From Melampsora larici-populina 98AG31 (lineage: Eukaryota > Basidiomycota > Pucciniomycetes > Pucciniales > Melampsoraceae), in assembly GCF_000204055.1 (NCBI RefSeq), contig NW_006768798.1, positions 603,306-667,305 of the forward strand: a stretch of 64,000 nt of DNA, written 5' to 3'. Every line of letters begins with the position of its first letter. Positions within the stretch are counted from its first letter, which is position 1. Position numbers and translations under genes: made by a program. This document shows positions 1 to 11,111 of the stretch, one piece after another. The notes under the pieces were generated by a model. That model was not told the origin of the DNA, ran no database searches, and saw only the letters and a list, made by a program, of their open reading frames with translations.

Positions 1-3000
1 ATTTGTGACGCCGGAGGCTCCGCCATAAATAAGATCGCCTGAGCGATGCCTCGGCTTGAGCTGCAATTGAAGCCCTCGGTATGACCGGCAGTGTCTGCCT
101 GAAGTCCCCCGCGAAAAGCACCATTGCCCCACCAAACGGAGCATCAATTTGCCTTAATTCGCGGAGCGACCGATCAACACAATGAATGTCCTCTTTGTTC
201 TGCATGGAGATCTCATCCCATACTATCAAAGATGACGATCTCATTTTATCACTCAGATTGTCTCGTCCCGAAAGGTTGCATTCCGAAGCCTCGTCCGCAT
301 TGATTGGTATCTTGAATCCAGAATGCGCTGTGGTGCCTTTCAAAAGAATCAACACTGCTATTCCCGAAGATGCTACGGCGATCACCTCATGATTGAGTGC
401 GTTGCAATAGTGCAAAATTGCATTAAGGAGGAACGTTTTGCCGGTTCCCCCCGGACCATCAAGAAAGTGAAGTCCTCCACGTGCCGCAATAATTCCTTCC
501 TTGATGACTCGGAAAATTTTTAGCTGGTCATCGTTCATCAATTCCAACGACTCTTCTAAGATGACTATGCTTTCTTCGCCTGTCACTTCGTCTTCGTCGT
601 CTAAAGTAATGAGAGCCGAATATTCTCGCAAGATGTTCACATCTGGTTGAGGTAACCCCGCGCTAAGAAGAGTCATGTTCACTTCCTCTAGCGCAGTTGA
701 CATTCGACAGAGTCCTAATGCCGATATCATTTCTTCTGTTGGTATTTGTTCAGGGTTGTATTGCAACATCATATACTTGCAGTCGTCGCAGAGATAGATT
801 TCGAACCGGTTCCAAATGCCTTGTGGATCAGATGGCGGACCGTATTTCAATATGATTGCAAACATCGCTCGCAACTGATAAGCACTGTGAACCCGTGCGC
901 ATTTGTCCATAGCGGCGATGTAGTGATCATCATTAAGCAACAGCCCACGGGCTACAGCGGCGGCGTTGAAAGTCGGATGTGCCGTATCTTCAAATGTTCT
1001 TAAATCCTCGAACGACGTCGGTCCTTTGACATGCATGAGCAGCAAGCGCAAAAAATAGCACTCTCCCTGCGTTAAACTGGCAAAGAATACACGCGGAATT
1101 GTCTGTGACCGTTGCACCCAACTTTTCCAACGTTTTTGATCTTTATTCCATGAGAAGTGATACACAACTTCGGGATAAGTCAGAGAGGTAACACTATCCT
1201 TGCCATCGTTATACTTTGTATCCTTTCTGCACAGAGAAAAGAATTCAGTTAACGTTGTCCTCACAGCTTTCCCTGACTCGAGTTGATTCTTCAGTGACCA
1301 TCTATTTTTAAAGTATACCGTATTCTCTCGCGGCATATGTACCGACAATTTTTGAACTGCTGGAAATTGCAACGACATCCAGAACTCATACAAACGCCAG
1401 CAGGCTGGAAAACTTTTCGTCAGCGTCCATTCCTGGCAGGTAGTCTCATCTTGACTCACCTTCGGTAGCCGTCAGGGTCCTGCCATCAACATAGGTATCT
1501 ATTTCGTTTTTGGCGGTAATAGATAGTGCCGCACGATCATGGCCTTTTGTTATGTATTTATATAAGTATTTTAATGCTTGCATGCTTGACGCTACTTCCA
1601 CATTAATGTGGCAGTTATATTTCAACAGTAGATAAGGATTGAATGGCACTACATCCTTGTTCGTATACGTATAGCCGCCTTTGGTAAAAAAGCGACCATT
1701 GTCCCTGCGACGATACATGGGGTATGAATCGTCCGTCATCGTTGTCTCCTCGGCGTAGTCTTTTGGGAAATCAAATCGACACTTGTTGTTGCGCCAGCAA
1801 CTGCATCCTTCTTTGCATGGTCCGTGCAACATCGAAGTTGTTACGATTGTCCAGAGATCAGGTTCAGTCGCGCGGTCGGGAATTTCAGCACGAACAACCA
1901 AATCTACGGCGTCGGGGGTTTGAGGACACGTCGATGGTTTCATAATCGGAATAAAATGGACATGTGGACGCCCCCTGTTTTGGAACTCAATAGTTCTCAC
2001 ATGCAATACACAATCGCCGAGTCGCCCGTGTTTTGTAATATCCTTCATCATAGCCTTCATTTTCATTTGAAAAACTCGAGTCATTATGTCGGGGCGATCC
2101 ATTGCCTTTTGGCCTGGAGATAAGGATGTTTGAATCTCGGGCCAGTGGTCATTTGCTGTCATGGTAATGAAGTATGACGGTTGTCCGAAGTGCCGGACTA
2201 ACGACATTGCGTCGTGGTATAGTTGTTGCATATGCCTTGCACCTCCAATATGGCTAACGGGCAGTATGACTCGTCTGCCGATTTTGAAATCGTTTTGTCC
2301 TAGTGATTCTTTCGCACCAGAGTAGAGTTCCGCATACAACACGTCTTGATTTAAGCAAAACCAGTTGAGCCTTTGGTTCTCAACACAGGCATAGAGGTCA
2401 ATGGCAAACTCTTGCAAGAGCATTTTTGATGATAAAATCGGTGAAAATTCGTCTCGTTGTTGAAATAAGAGATAGGCGAACCACTGGAGAGACGTAACAT
2501 GCGGGCCGTTGTCTACATTGCAGTTAACGTCAGTTGTTTCAGCTCTTGAAATTAGTGGTCATTGAACTCACTATCTGGCGCCGGTACTCTGTAGTACTCA
2601 TCATATCCCACTTGACCCCAGGGAAACAACACTGGATATCGAAGTGGGAGATACCCAGTGTGTCTTTCAGAGATCCTCTCCCATTGACCATCCGTGCTAT
2701 GGAGAATAAGTTCTCTATCTCTTTCGCCAACGGCGCTGCCGTCTGCAACAATCATCGCGACTTCCGTAGCAGCGGGTTGACAGTACGTTCTAATGACGTG
2801 GCCTTCAGAACCAATGGCTGTGGGCGCAACCGATTTGAGCATTAAAGAGATCGATTTCGTCTGGGACTCTTCAAGGATTTGTCGCGACATTTTGAACTGT
2901 GTCGCATAAGGGTTGAATTCATAAAGGAATGCTGAAATTTCATTGATAATATCTTCTTGAACTTCTTTTGATCTCGACATAGCCTTGCGGTGCGACGCTT

Positions 3001-3590
3001 CATTCTCGATCACATTGCTCATGACATAAATTTGAGCGAACATCGGGTCTTTTCTCGGCCTCGGGAGCAATAGTCCCATGTCATGATATAAGGCACCTTG
3101 GATCTTGAAGCATCGGATTCTGTGGGGACCGTCAACTTTGTGTTTAACGTCGGCCCCCAGTGAGGTGAACAATAAGCAGTTGTTGTATGCGCGTATATTG
3201 TTGAGGAAGTTTTTGCTGCCTATGAGAGGTTTTATTTAGCGTTTAGGCCTCCTTCACACCTGAATCCTTGCGTCGGCATTGCTTACGATGATCGTTCCCT
3301 GTATAGAGATCTTGTAAAAATTGAGGAACTGGAGGAAAATCGAAGTAATGCTCCGGCAATAAGACCTGGCCACTTTGGCAACACGTTGGATATGTTGAAG
3401 CACCTGAATTCCGTGTATCTCTTGTTCTCTCCTGAATCCAGTGAAGTGCATCGCATGTCGAGCAGACATTGGAACATACGCCGAGATTATGTGGAATTTC
3501 GTTGCGGAAACGCAACTGGATCGAGTTCTCATTATTCTCCCACTGAGCCCGTACCGCAAGTTGAGGCATGGTGTCGTTCAAGAGGGACAC
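1..3590 (-). CDS. Helitron RepHel (rolling-circle Rep + PIF1-type helicase), 3' end beyond the window
   Basis: Rolling-circle transposase/helicase of a Helitron; family knowledge says it nicks and unwinds the element. I reconstruct four exons: about 3590-3287, 3219-2572, 2512-1460 and 1404 to the left edge. The introns are 67, 59 and 55 nt, start GT and end AG, and all phases close. Exon 1 shows the N-terminal Helitron motif CDALHWI. Exon 2 shows LPLRYPVLFPWG. Exon 3 carries the HUH nuclease motif (GRPHVHF) and the tyrosine motif YLYKYITKGHDRA. Exon 4 has the helicase Walker A DGPGGTGKT near 433-469, Walker B WDEISM near 203-220 and motif GDFRQTLPV near 90. I read exon 4 from the junction through Walker B without a stop. 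The start is unsure: the open frame begins at a GTG at 3590, the first ATG is at 3569, and an upstream exon is possible. The C-terminal helicase motifs and the 3' hairpin/CTRR end lie off the window. Confidence 0.93.
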
Positions 3591-4158
3591 AGTGGGTTAA
3601 AAGTAAGAATGAGTCCTCTTTACCAAAGTGACGAAGTGGTGAGAGTATACCATGAAGATGGCATCGCTGCAAATTTCAGAAGCGTAGGCCCGGTCCTCAA
3701 AGCCCTGCACTGGGGTTATTCGGGGCTTGACATGTTATAAACATTATCAGGGCATGACAATGGTGTCCCTCTTGGCTGCGAAGAATAACAGCAATCAATG
3801 AAATGTTTCTTAATAGAAGTTCTAGTAATTGGCATTGGTTTCAATTCAGTTATAAAAAGCGAATGCAGACCGTAATCTCGCCGCGTCAACCTCTAAGCAT
3901 CAATTCAGTTGTTAATTTGTATTTGGAGAATAGGCTCCATAGCAAGTACACAATACACAACTTCGGACAATGAAGCTGCAATCTGGCAAAAAGATGAAGA
4001 CAGATAAGCGGTAGAGTAGAAAACAGAGTGTGCCATACAACAATAAGAATCATTACAACGGCATTGTGGAAGAAGGAAAGCGAGTATGAATTGATAAGAT
4101 AAAGAGAGTGAATCGGACATCATGAAGAAAAGTTTGAAATAGAAGAAACGCCGCTAGC
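3591..4158. other. Spacer between RepHel and the OB-fold gene
   Basis: About 570 bp with no convincing coding content. It should hold the RepHel promoter and the 3' UTR of the upstream OB-fold gene, since both are read on the minus strand. Short open frames here have no recognisable motif. Confidence 0.5.
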
Positions 4159-5602
4159 TCATCTTTGACGTTTGAGTGGTGAGGAATTGACAATGCTGTC
4201 GCTGGGCAGATTGTTTTCGTCTTTCTCAGTTTTGTCTTTCTCAGTTTCGTTGGCAGTGTCGACGTTATCTGCTTGACTGAGAGGCTCGGTTGGAGTACTG
4301 CTAGGACCGGCGTCAAGAGTGGACGCCGATGTACTTGCGGCATTGCTCGCTCTGTTGCGTCTCCTGGAATGGAAGTCAGTAACGGTGTATATATCGAACC
4401 GAAGAATGTCTTACAATGTCAGTGGCACTTGTCCGCCGCTGGGTGTGCCAGGTTTCGTAACGACTTTAGTTGCAAGACTCGGGGCATCGCCTTGGCATCT
4501 GCTAATGGCAGTGACCTGTAATGACATGAAGAATACGCAGAAAAGAGGAGTCACATAGAATGCCTCAGTCCCGATAGTTAGTGTAGAATAATAGGATGCA
4601 GTAATGTACCTCAGTTTCCCACATGTAGTTGACTCCGTCATAGTCTTTGATGATGCCGACTAACTGTACTTCGCGGCCCACTTGACAGATATTTTGAGCT
4701 TTTTCCATATTGCGAACGGGCGGTATATGATGTTTCGTGTACCAAGTAACGGGGATCTTGGTCTGGAGGAAGCAATCAGTGGATGGCCTACGAAATGCTA
4801 AAGACAAAAAGACATACTATGGGATTGTAATCTTGGGACTGAAGGGTAATGACGATGGTCGATTTGCCCTTGTAAATTGGATCTTTGACGGTATCTCGTG
4901 CTGTCACATAGCCAAGTGCAATCATGACCGTTTTATCCATGAGATCCTCCGCAAACGTTTCGCCAAAACGCGCCACGTCGCCGAGATCGATTCTTGTAGA
5001 GTTTTCATAATGCAGATGATCGTCTTGGTCATCATTCGTGCCAATAAGCTTGCACGTCACACTGCACAGATGTAGTATTTTTCGGCTATGCAAAATGATT
5101 AGAATTAATGTCAAAAATAATTAAAAATGCTATGTTAATGCATAAAAATGCACCATTAATGCACCATTAATGAAAAAAAATGCAGCATCAATGCAGAAAA
5201 ATGCAGTGTTAATGCACATGCAGAATGAATGCAGAATTCCACCTTTTTCAATTTTTTTTGTCCTTCAGGTCAATCATTTTTCACTTGGGAAAAATACTAC
5301 ATTTTCCCAGTGTCATGGAATACACGTGATTTGGCTGAACAGCGTTGGCACTGGATCCATAGGAGAGAAGCCTAATAGGATTGGCAAATGGGGTCCCGCC
5401 GTTCATTCCAGACGTAGCAATTGCGGCATGCGAGGAAACAAATCCTTTGGAATTGATGATGAGAGAAGCAGCCTGAACAAACATGTGTGAGCTTTGTATT
5501 GCATCGCAAAGAGGATAGATAATGACAAACTTCAACACCGGCTTGACCGAAATAGTTCACTCGGATTGGATGAGACGTAGAGTTTGTGTTGGAATTAACC
5601 AT
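4159..5602 (-). CDS. OB-fold / RPA-like accessory protein of the Helitron (5' exon uncertain)
   Basis: Co-oriented with RepHel and directly upstream of it. Exons 5061-4818, 4762-4610, 4515-4415 and 4363-4159 join in phase through introns of 55, 94 and 51 nt, giving 234 codons to a TGA. The middle looks like one or more OB folds: a strand-rich stretch around VTCKLIGTNDDQ, then GREVQLVGIIKDYDG. The tail is Ser/Thr/Asp/Glu-rich and ends in a basic SPLKRQR, a likely nuclear signal. An open stretch 5538-5281 (with VQPNHVYSMTLGK) and an ATG at 5602 look like the 5' coding part, but I could not find a phase-consistent splice linking them; a frameshift or missed intron is possible. Known background: many plant Helitrons carry RPA1-like genes. 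The assignment here is inference from fold-like sequence pattern and position. Confidence 0.6.
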
Positions 5603-5726
5603 ATTGAGAAGTGTTTGTAGTAAATTGTTTGTTAGTGGGGGAAGTAATCGAATGGGGTAATCTACGAAGGTATGAAGTTAGAAGTGATAAGAGAGATGTG
5701 TTTCTAAACATTCGGACATCATTTGG

Positions 5727-5740
5727 CTTTATATACAAAG
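5727..5740 (-). promoter_or_regulatory. Candidate TATA box for the OB-fold gene
   Basis: On the minus strand the sequence reads TGTATATAAAG, about 130 bp upstream of the ATG at 5602. Position and sequence fit a core promoter; this is inference only. Confidence 0.35.
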
Positions 5741-7844
5741 CAACAGGAACCACAGGATAGAGTAATTGATATTTGTCGTGTTGGGGTAGGCGCTTGGCGG
5801 AGCACGGTCACAGGTCAATATTGGCCCCAACTGGCCGTTAGAGGCATAATTGACAGCAAGCAGAGGGCGAACTTAGTGGCATTCATAGAAATTTCGAAAT
5901 GTTGTGCATCAAACAAAATGGCAGGATCGGAATTGCAACATAGGCCGCATTGTGGGAAGCAAATTCGTATAGCGCAGACTGGTTCATAAAATCGGCGCAA
6001 CTGGCGTAAGCTCAACTGGTTAATCAATAGCGTTGTTGGACGACAACCGATGATGCTTGTTAGTTAGGACGACGCTCGTCGAAAAATGACTGTTTTGAGG
6101 GTCATCGCCTCGTCACTTAGCTTTAATGTGCATTGAATGTGCGCATTGGACATATTGAACCAGTATTATATGGCTTATCGAAGCAGAATTGGATTACGGC
6201 AGATATGAATTCATCAGTCAATGGTATCCGACACATAGTCAGTCAACTGATATTGGTTTAACCTAGGAATCGAAAACAACGGATCCAGTACAAACAGGAC
6301 CGGATAACGTCTCAAGTGTCAGTCGGTAACGAATTCGACGGGGAACCATTTTTTTCGTATCCAACACCATCTCTTCTTTATGTGTGATTTGTGTATTTCA
6401 TTGACATATTTGATATTCTTTATCTAAGCCTTGTTTCATGGAGTTTTCTGGCTGGATTCTTTTGGGATTGTGTTTATGAGTTTTGTGTTCAATTTGATTT
6501 TTCAGAACCCTTATAAAAACATTAAACAATTGACAGTTTTTTTGTGGTAAGGCCTGGTAGGACACATTGCAAAAGTGGACCCAGGCTTTGAAAAATCAAT
6601 TCACAGACTCTGAAATAGAATTTGACACTCTATGATGTGTATCTGTACTGCTGTATCTAGATTCTATATTCTCACTCAAACAGATACAAGTAGATAGATC
6701 TATGTACATGTGAATTGCTTCCGATTATTAGTAGTTTTAACTTCTCATGTGCTATGTACTTTTCTCAAAGCATGTTTCACCATCTCATGTGCTGTGAACA
6801 CTCAAAATTCAGAAGTAATTTTTGGATCTTCAATTTCCCTGTACCCTGCAAGCTCTTCCAATATAATTTCTGTCCTTTAAACAATTATATCCTCAAATTA
6901 ATTGAAAGCTTGATTTTCTTATTTCTTATTACATACCTTGCATTATGGACTGTTCAGCCTCATCAAGTGAGATCTAATAGGGGTTGGGCAAAAAACCAAC
7001 CAACCAGTTTCCAAACCCTGTTCAATCACAGTTCAAATTTTTGGGAACACTTAAGAGATGGCTCAAAATTAATATCAAAGCCACACAAAACCAAAAAACA
7101 TTTTTAGCCATCTTTTGCTTTCCAAAAATGTTGACTGGTATGATTGGTTTTGTGATCATGCCACCACTTTAACCGTTCAAAAGCTCTTACAGGGAAAGCA
7201 ATTTGTGGTGCCACAAGCCTTGCAAACGCCCTTTTTGCACCTTTTACAGATCTGTGAAAGGTGTGAAAACTTGCCCCAGTTCTTCAAGCTGAGCTATTGG
7301 TGGGGCTGGAGGAGAAAAAGCATACCCAAAGACTGACTTTGGGTCTCTTTGGGTAACCCAGCACGGAAACAGGTTTGTGAAACCTGCACCCAGTTGATTT
7401 TGGCCATCTTTGGCTTTAATTCTCAAGGGTGCAAAACCGGTTGGTCAGTTTTTTGCCCAACCCCTTTTCTGCAACTGATCATCTTTATCAAGGTTTCATA
7501 CAGGGATTTGATAATGGAATCCCATATAAACTTTCAACCTTAGAACACGTAAATCTTCAGCTAGATTCTGATTCTCAGCCACACAATATAAAAGACTCAA
7601 TAGATGACCTTGGACATCATGATCAATCCAATTTTCACCACTCATTATGAGAAAACTAAAGTATTGCATCAGGAATGCTCAAGGGATTCTTGAGTCATTA
7701 AAATCATGATCCATTTTACAACAATTGGTCACAATCAATTGCATACAAGAAGGAGATACATTCAAATACAAAGCCCACCATTGAATTGGAACATCCAATC
7801 ATTACACCATTGATACAATTAATTCCATTGTCTCTACACCTTTC
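5741..7844. other. Non-coding AT-rich stretch; probable Helitron 5' end somewhere inside
   Basis: No gene is supported here. Reading frames are short and stop-rich. The 5' terminus of the Helitron (expected to start with TC on the minus strand) must lie in or before this stretch but cannot be fixed without another copy. The part after about 6400 changes in texture and leads into the decayed hAT element. Confidence 0.4.
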
Positions 7845-10030
7845 ATGTTACCTGAACTCTCTATATACACCACAAGGACACTTGGATACATTCAGGATGT
7901 CCTCTTTTCTTGCAGAGGGCAAGACATCCTGACACGGTCTCCTGCAAGACTTCCATTGGATATCCCCCTCAGACACCATCACGGAGTGTTTCAAGATGTG
8001 CTTGGACTGAGGACACCACCATGGCATCCAAAGGATGAAGTGAGGATGTCCCACCTCAGGGTCATCTCAATGATGGAAAAAATTGTCCAATATCAAGAGG
8101 CTGCTCAGAAGAGAGCAGTGTATATATTTGCAGCTATCCTTGATCCTTACCTCAAAGTCTATGTGGTCAAAGCATCAACCATGGAATTGCTTGCTTGTGG
8201 AACTGTCAATCTAGTCACACTATGTCAAAATGCAAGTTTACCGCTGAGTTTAGAAAATTGGGAAAACATAGAAAATTATAGAGAAGCTGGACAGGGTCGA
8301 AGCAATATGAAAAAATAATGGTTGAGGCCTGTGGTATATTCAAATCATCTTGCATATTTTTCATATCTCTAAGGATTTTACTAAAATCAGCCCCCCCTTG
8401 TGAGGGTTGACCACCCCCTTTTAGCCCGGGAAACAAAAACTATGATTGTATAATACAAATGTGGGATGGGAAGGGGGCAGTCTTGGACCGTCTAAAATTC
8501 AGGTGAATTGAAACCACAATGTGAACCCTCATATAGGGCAAAAAAGGTGATTCACCAGCTACAAATTTAGTTTGCATCCTGCTCACACTTTCTGCTTTGA
8601 ACCTTGAGCTCATCTTGGCACATAACTCAGAATCTAGAGGATGTGCAAGACTTGAATCAATATACAAAGGAACAAAAGAGCACTTGGCTGCTTCTTGACT
8701 ACACTCAAAGAAGTATCTCTCTTCAAGCTCCCCAGTGGTAGTATGTCAATGATATAATCTTCCAAGAGTGAGACACAGTATGAAGAGGAGGAGAAACAAT
8801 GGACAAATTCAAGAACTATTGTAAGAAATGTGGAGGTGGTTACTTTGACTCATTTGAATGAGCTACCAAACATACACAATGAAACTTGAGCTTTGTGATT
8901 GTTCCAACAATTTTATTGTGGTGAAGATCCTTGGAGCTCTGTCAAGGTTTGTCTCTCCCTCAAATATATGTTTCTTGGCTAATTTTGGAGAAAGCTTTCA
9001 GACCGCCCCCTATGTGGGATAGGCAACATTCTAAATTGGAATACAGCATAAAAAGGCACAGTCAAACCTCACATGGGGGGCTGGTTTTGGTAAAATCCAT
9101 TTTTAAAACCACAATACAGAAAATGTCAGAAACCCAATTTTGGTCCAAAACTGGCATTTGGGACAGTGACCTTGCAAGACCAATAAAATCATCAGTTTCG
9201 CTCCAAGACATGGATTGTCTTGACATTCTGAATACCACATTTTGGCTCTACAGTCTGGATGCACAAAACAGTTGTGTCTCTCCAAGAATGAATGAGTTAT
9301 ATCAATACCTGTACACAGCGGGAACCCTATATAAATATAGCAATTATTACTAAAATGCCTTTGCACCTTAATGAAAATTGTAGACCCATTACACGACTTT
9401 CATATATTGCAAGTATCCAGGTGATTGAACAAAAATTCTCATATTATAAGACCTTGGAGGTTTTTGCCCAAATCTTGCTAGTTTTGATATAAATTTGAGT
9501 TTCTGACCAGATATCCCCCATGATCATTTTGATTGGGGAGATCTTTAAAATCAAAGGCAAAAATATGCAAAATATGCAAATTGAGTGGACAACACACAAG
9601 GTTGAACCATTATTCTCTCAAAATTTTCTGACCTCTCCTATATTGGTGAGATTTTTCTACATTTTCATTTTAGCAGTCTATTGATGATTTGGTGTAGTGT
9701 CAAATATTTCACCACTCAAGTGAGAATGTTTCCACCGTCTTGTGATCCTGACATCAAGATTGTTGAACCTCAAGAAGATACTTTCAACCTCAATCAACCT
9801 CAACACTTCATCAAGCTCTGGACAATGATCCCTATTGAGCATGAGGTCACTGAGTACCTAACTACCCCTCAAGAAGATGTGCAATGTGATGTCCTTCACA
9901 ATTAGAGCTTGAATCAATGTTACCAACCGAATCCAGCACATATGGCAAATGCTATGCTTGGTGTGTCTGCAGTGCCACTAGTGCGACCTCTGAAAGGTGT
10001 TTTTCTCGTGCATTAAAAGAGTCATGAATA
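7845..10030 (+). pseudogene. Decayed hAT-family transposase
   Basis: Fragments of a hAT transposase in order on the plus strand. The frame 7845-8318 contains FAAILDPYLKV, matching the hAT core block around the LDP motif. Near 9960-10010 a different frame reads CSATSATSERCFSRA, the typical C-terminal hAT dimerisation signature. Between them many stops and frameshifts occur, and 8340-9680 has no consistent frame. No intact zinc-finger BED domain, TIR or 8-bp duplication was identified. It is an old, non-functional copy. Confidence 0.7.
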
Positions 10031-10239
10031 TCTACCTAGAGCATCACTATCAGCATCTACTATTCAAATACAAAGGCATCATATAAGTCTTAAAAACTAC
10101 TTGTACAAAGTCTTATGAAATAACTACTGAGAGAAAAAAAGAAAACCTAGGAGAACTGCCTGCACCAGCTTTTGAGGCATACTTCAGCCTCAAGAATACG
10201 TTTGAATCAGAAATTTATGCCAAAATATGCCATCTATTT

Positions 10240-10322
10240 CAAACTTAACAAAGTCCCTCGTGCCAAAGGCCCGAGGCTTGAGCGGCCTCGGGCCTTTGGC
10301 GCGAGGGACTTTGTTAAGTTTG
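10240..10322. mobile_element. 83-bp foldback element with perfect 9-bp target duplication
   Basis: Two arms of 38 nt (10240-10277 and 10285-10322) are complementary with one mismatch and a 7-nt loop. The ends read CAAACTTAACAAAGTCCC and its complement. The element is flanked by the direct repeat CATCTATTT at 10231-10239 and 10323-10331. A 9-bp duplication fits a Mutator-like (MULE) transposase; the family assignment is inference. Confidence 0.85.
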
Positions 10323-10432
10323 CATCTATTTACTCTTTTCGGCGTCAAAATGAGCCTAGCCCCGCCTAGCCCCGATCCCTACATTTCAGGGCGCGTCCTG
10401 GTCGGCCCTACTCTCGAGGAAGTTTTGTTGTA

Positions 10433-10900
10433 CAGTCAACTCTCGATGTAAGCATATTGACCGTCGACAGATTTGCTGTGCTTACATCGAGCGATGCATA
10501 ATCACGAAGTAAGCATAATTCAAGTTTTGCCCTTTTTTGGCTTGAATTATGCGTTTATGGTGAGAATGGGCCCCCGGCGCGCAAATATAAGCCCCGCTTT
10601 GAGCGGGGCAGAGCCAACCCGGCCCCGCCGAGTCAATATGGTACCGCCCAGCAGTCGGACTTACCACACAAATGATCACCATAAAAGCATATTTTTCCTC
10701 TCCTGTGAGATTTATGCTTGTATACACAGAGAAAATCTCGCGATAAGAGCATATTTTTGCCAATCTTATGCTTTAATCATTATGCATCAAGCAATTTGAT
10801 TTTGGCGGAGCACTCACGTATACCAAAAAAAATCGCGCGGCAACCCTTGCTTACATCGCGATATGCATACATGGGGCTTGCTTATATCGAGAGTTGACTG
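10433..10900. mobile_element. Pogo/Fot1-type MITE with TA duplication
   Basis: The terminal inverted repeats read CAGTCAACTCTCGATGTAAG at the left and the complement of CAGTCAACTCTCGATATAAG at the right, each flanked by TA. CAGT-beginning TIRs of this kind and TA duplications are typical of pogo/Fot1 elements. The 468-bp interior has no coding capacity, so it is non-autonomous. It ends 211 bp before the FIP1 start codon and may contribute to that promoter. Confidence 0.85.
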
Positions 10901-11111
10901 TACTGTTTTCTAAATTTTAGTCGCATACAGCTCACAGGTCTTTAAACCCAATTTGGTACACTTCGAGTTTACCTTAATCTCGCTTCTGGAGGTGAACACC
11001 CCTGCTCACCACATCCATCGCTCGATCATCTTGACGATCTGATATCTCCTCGCTTTCACCCTTCCTCCTCCGTCGCGCGTAGTTACACGCCTGTTGGAAC
11101 CTTTTTCAAGG

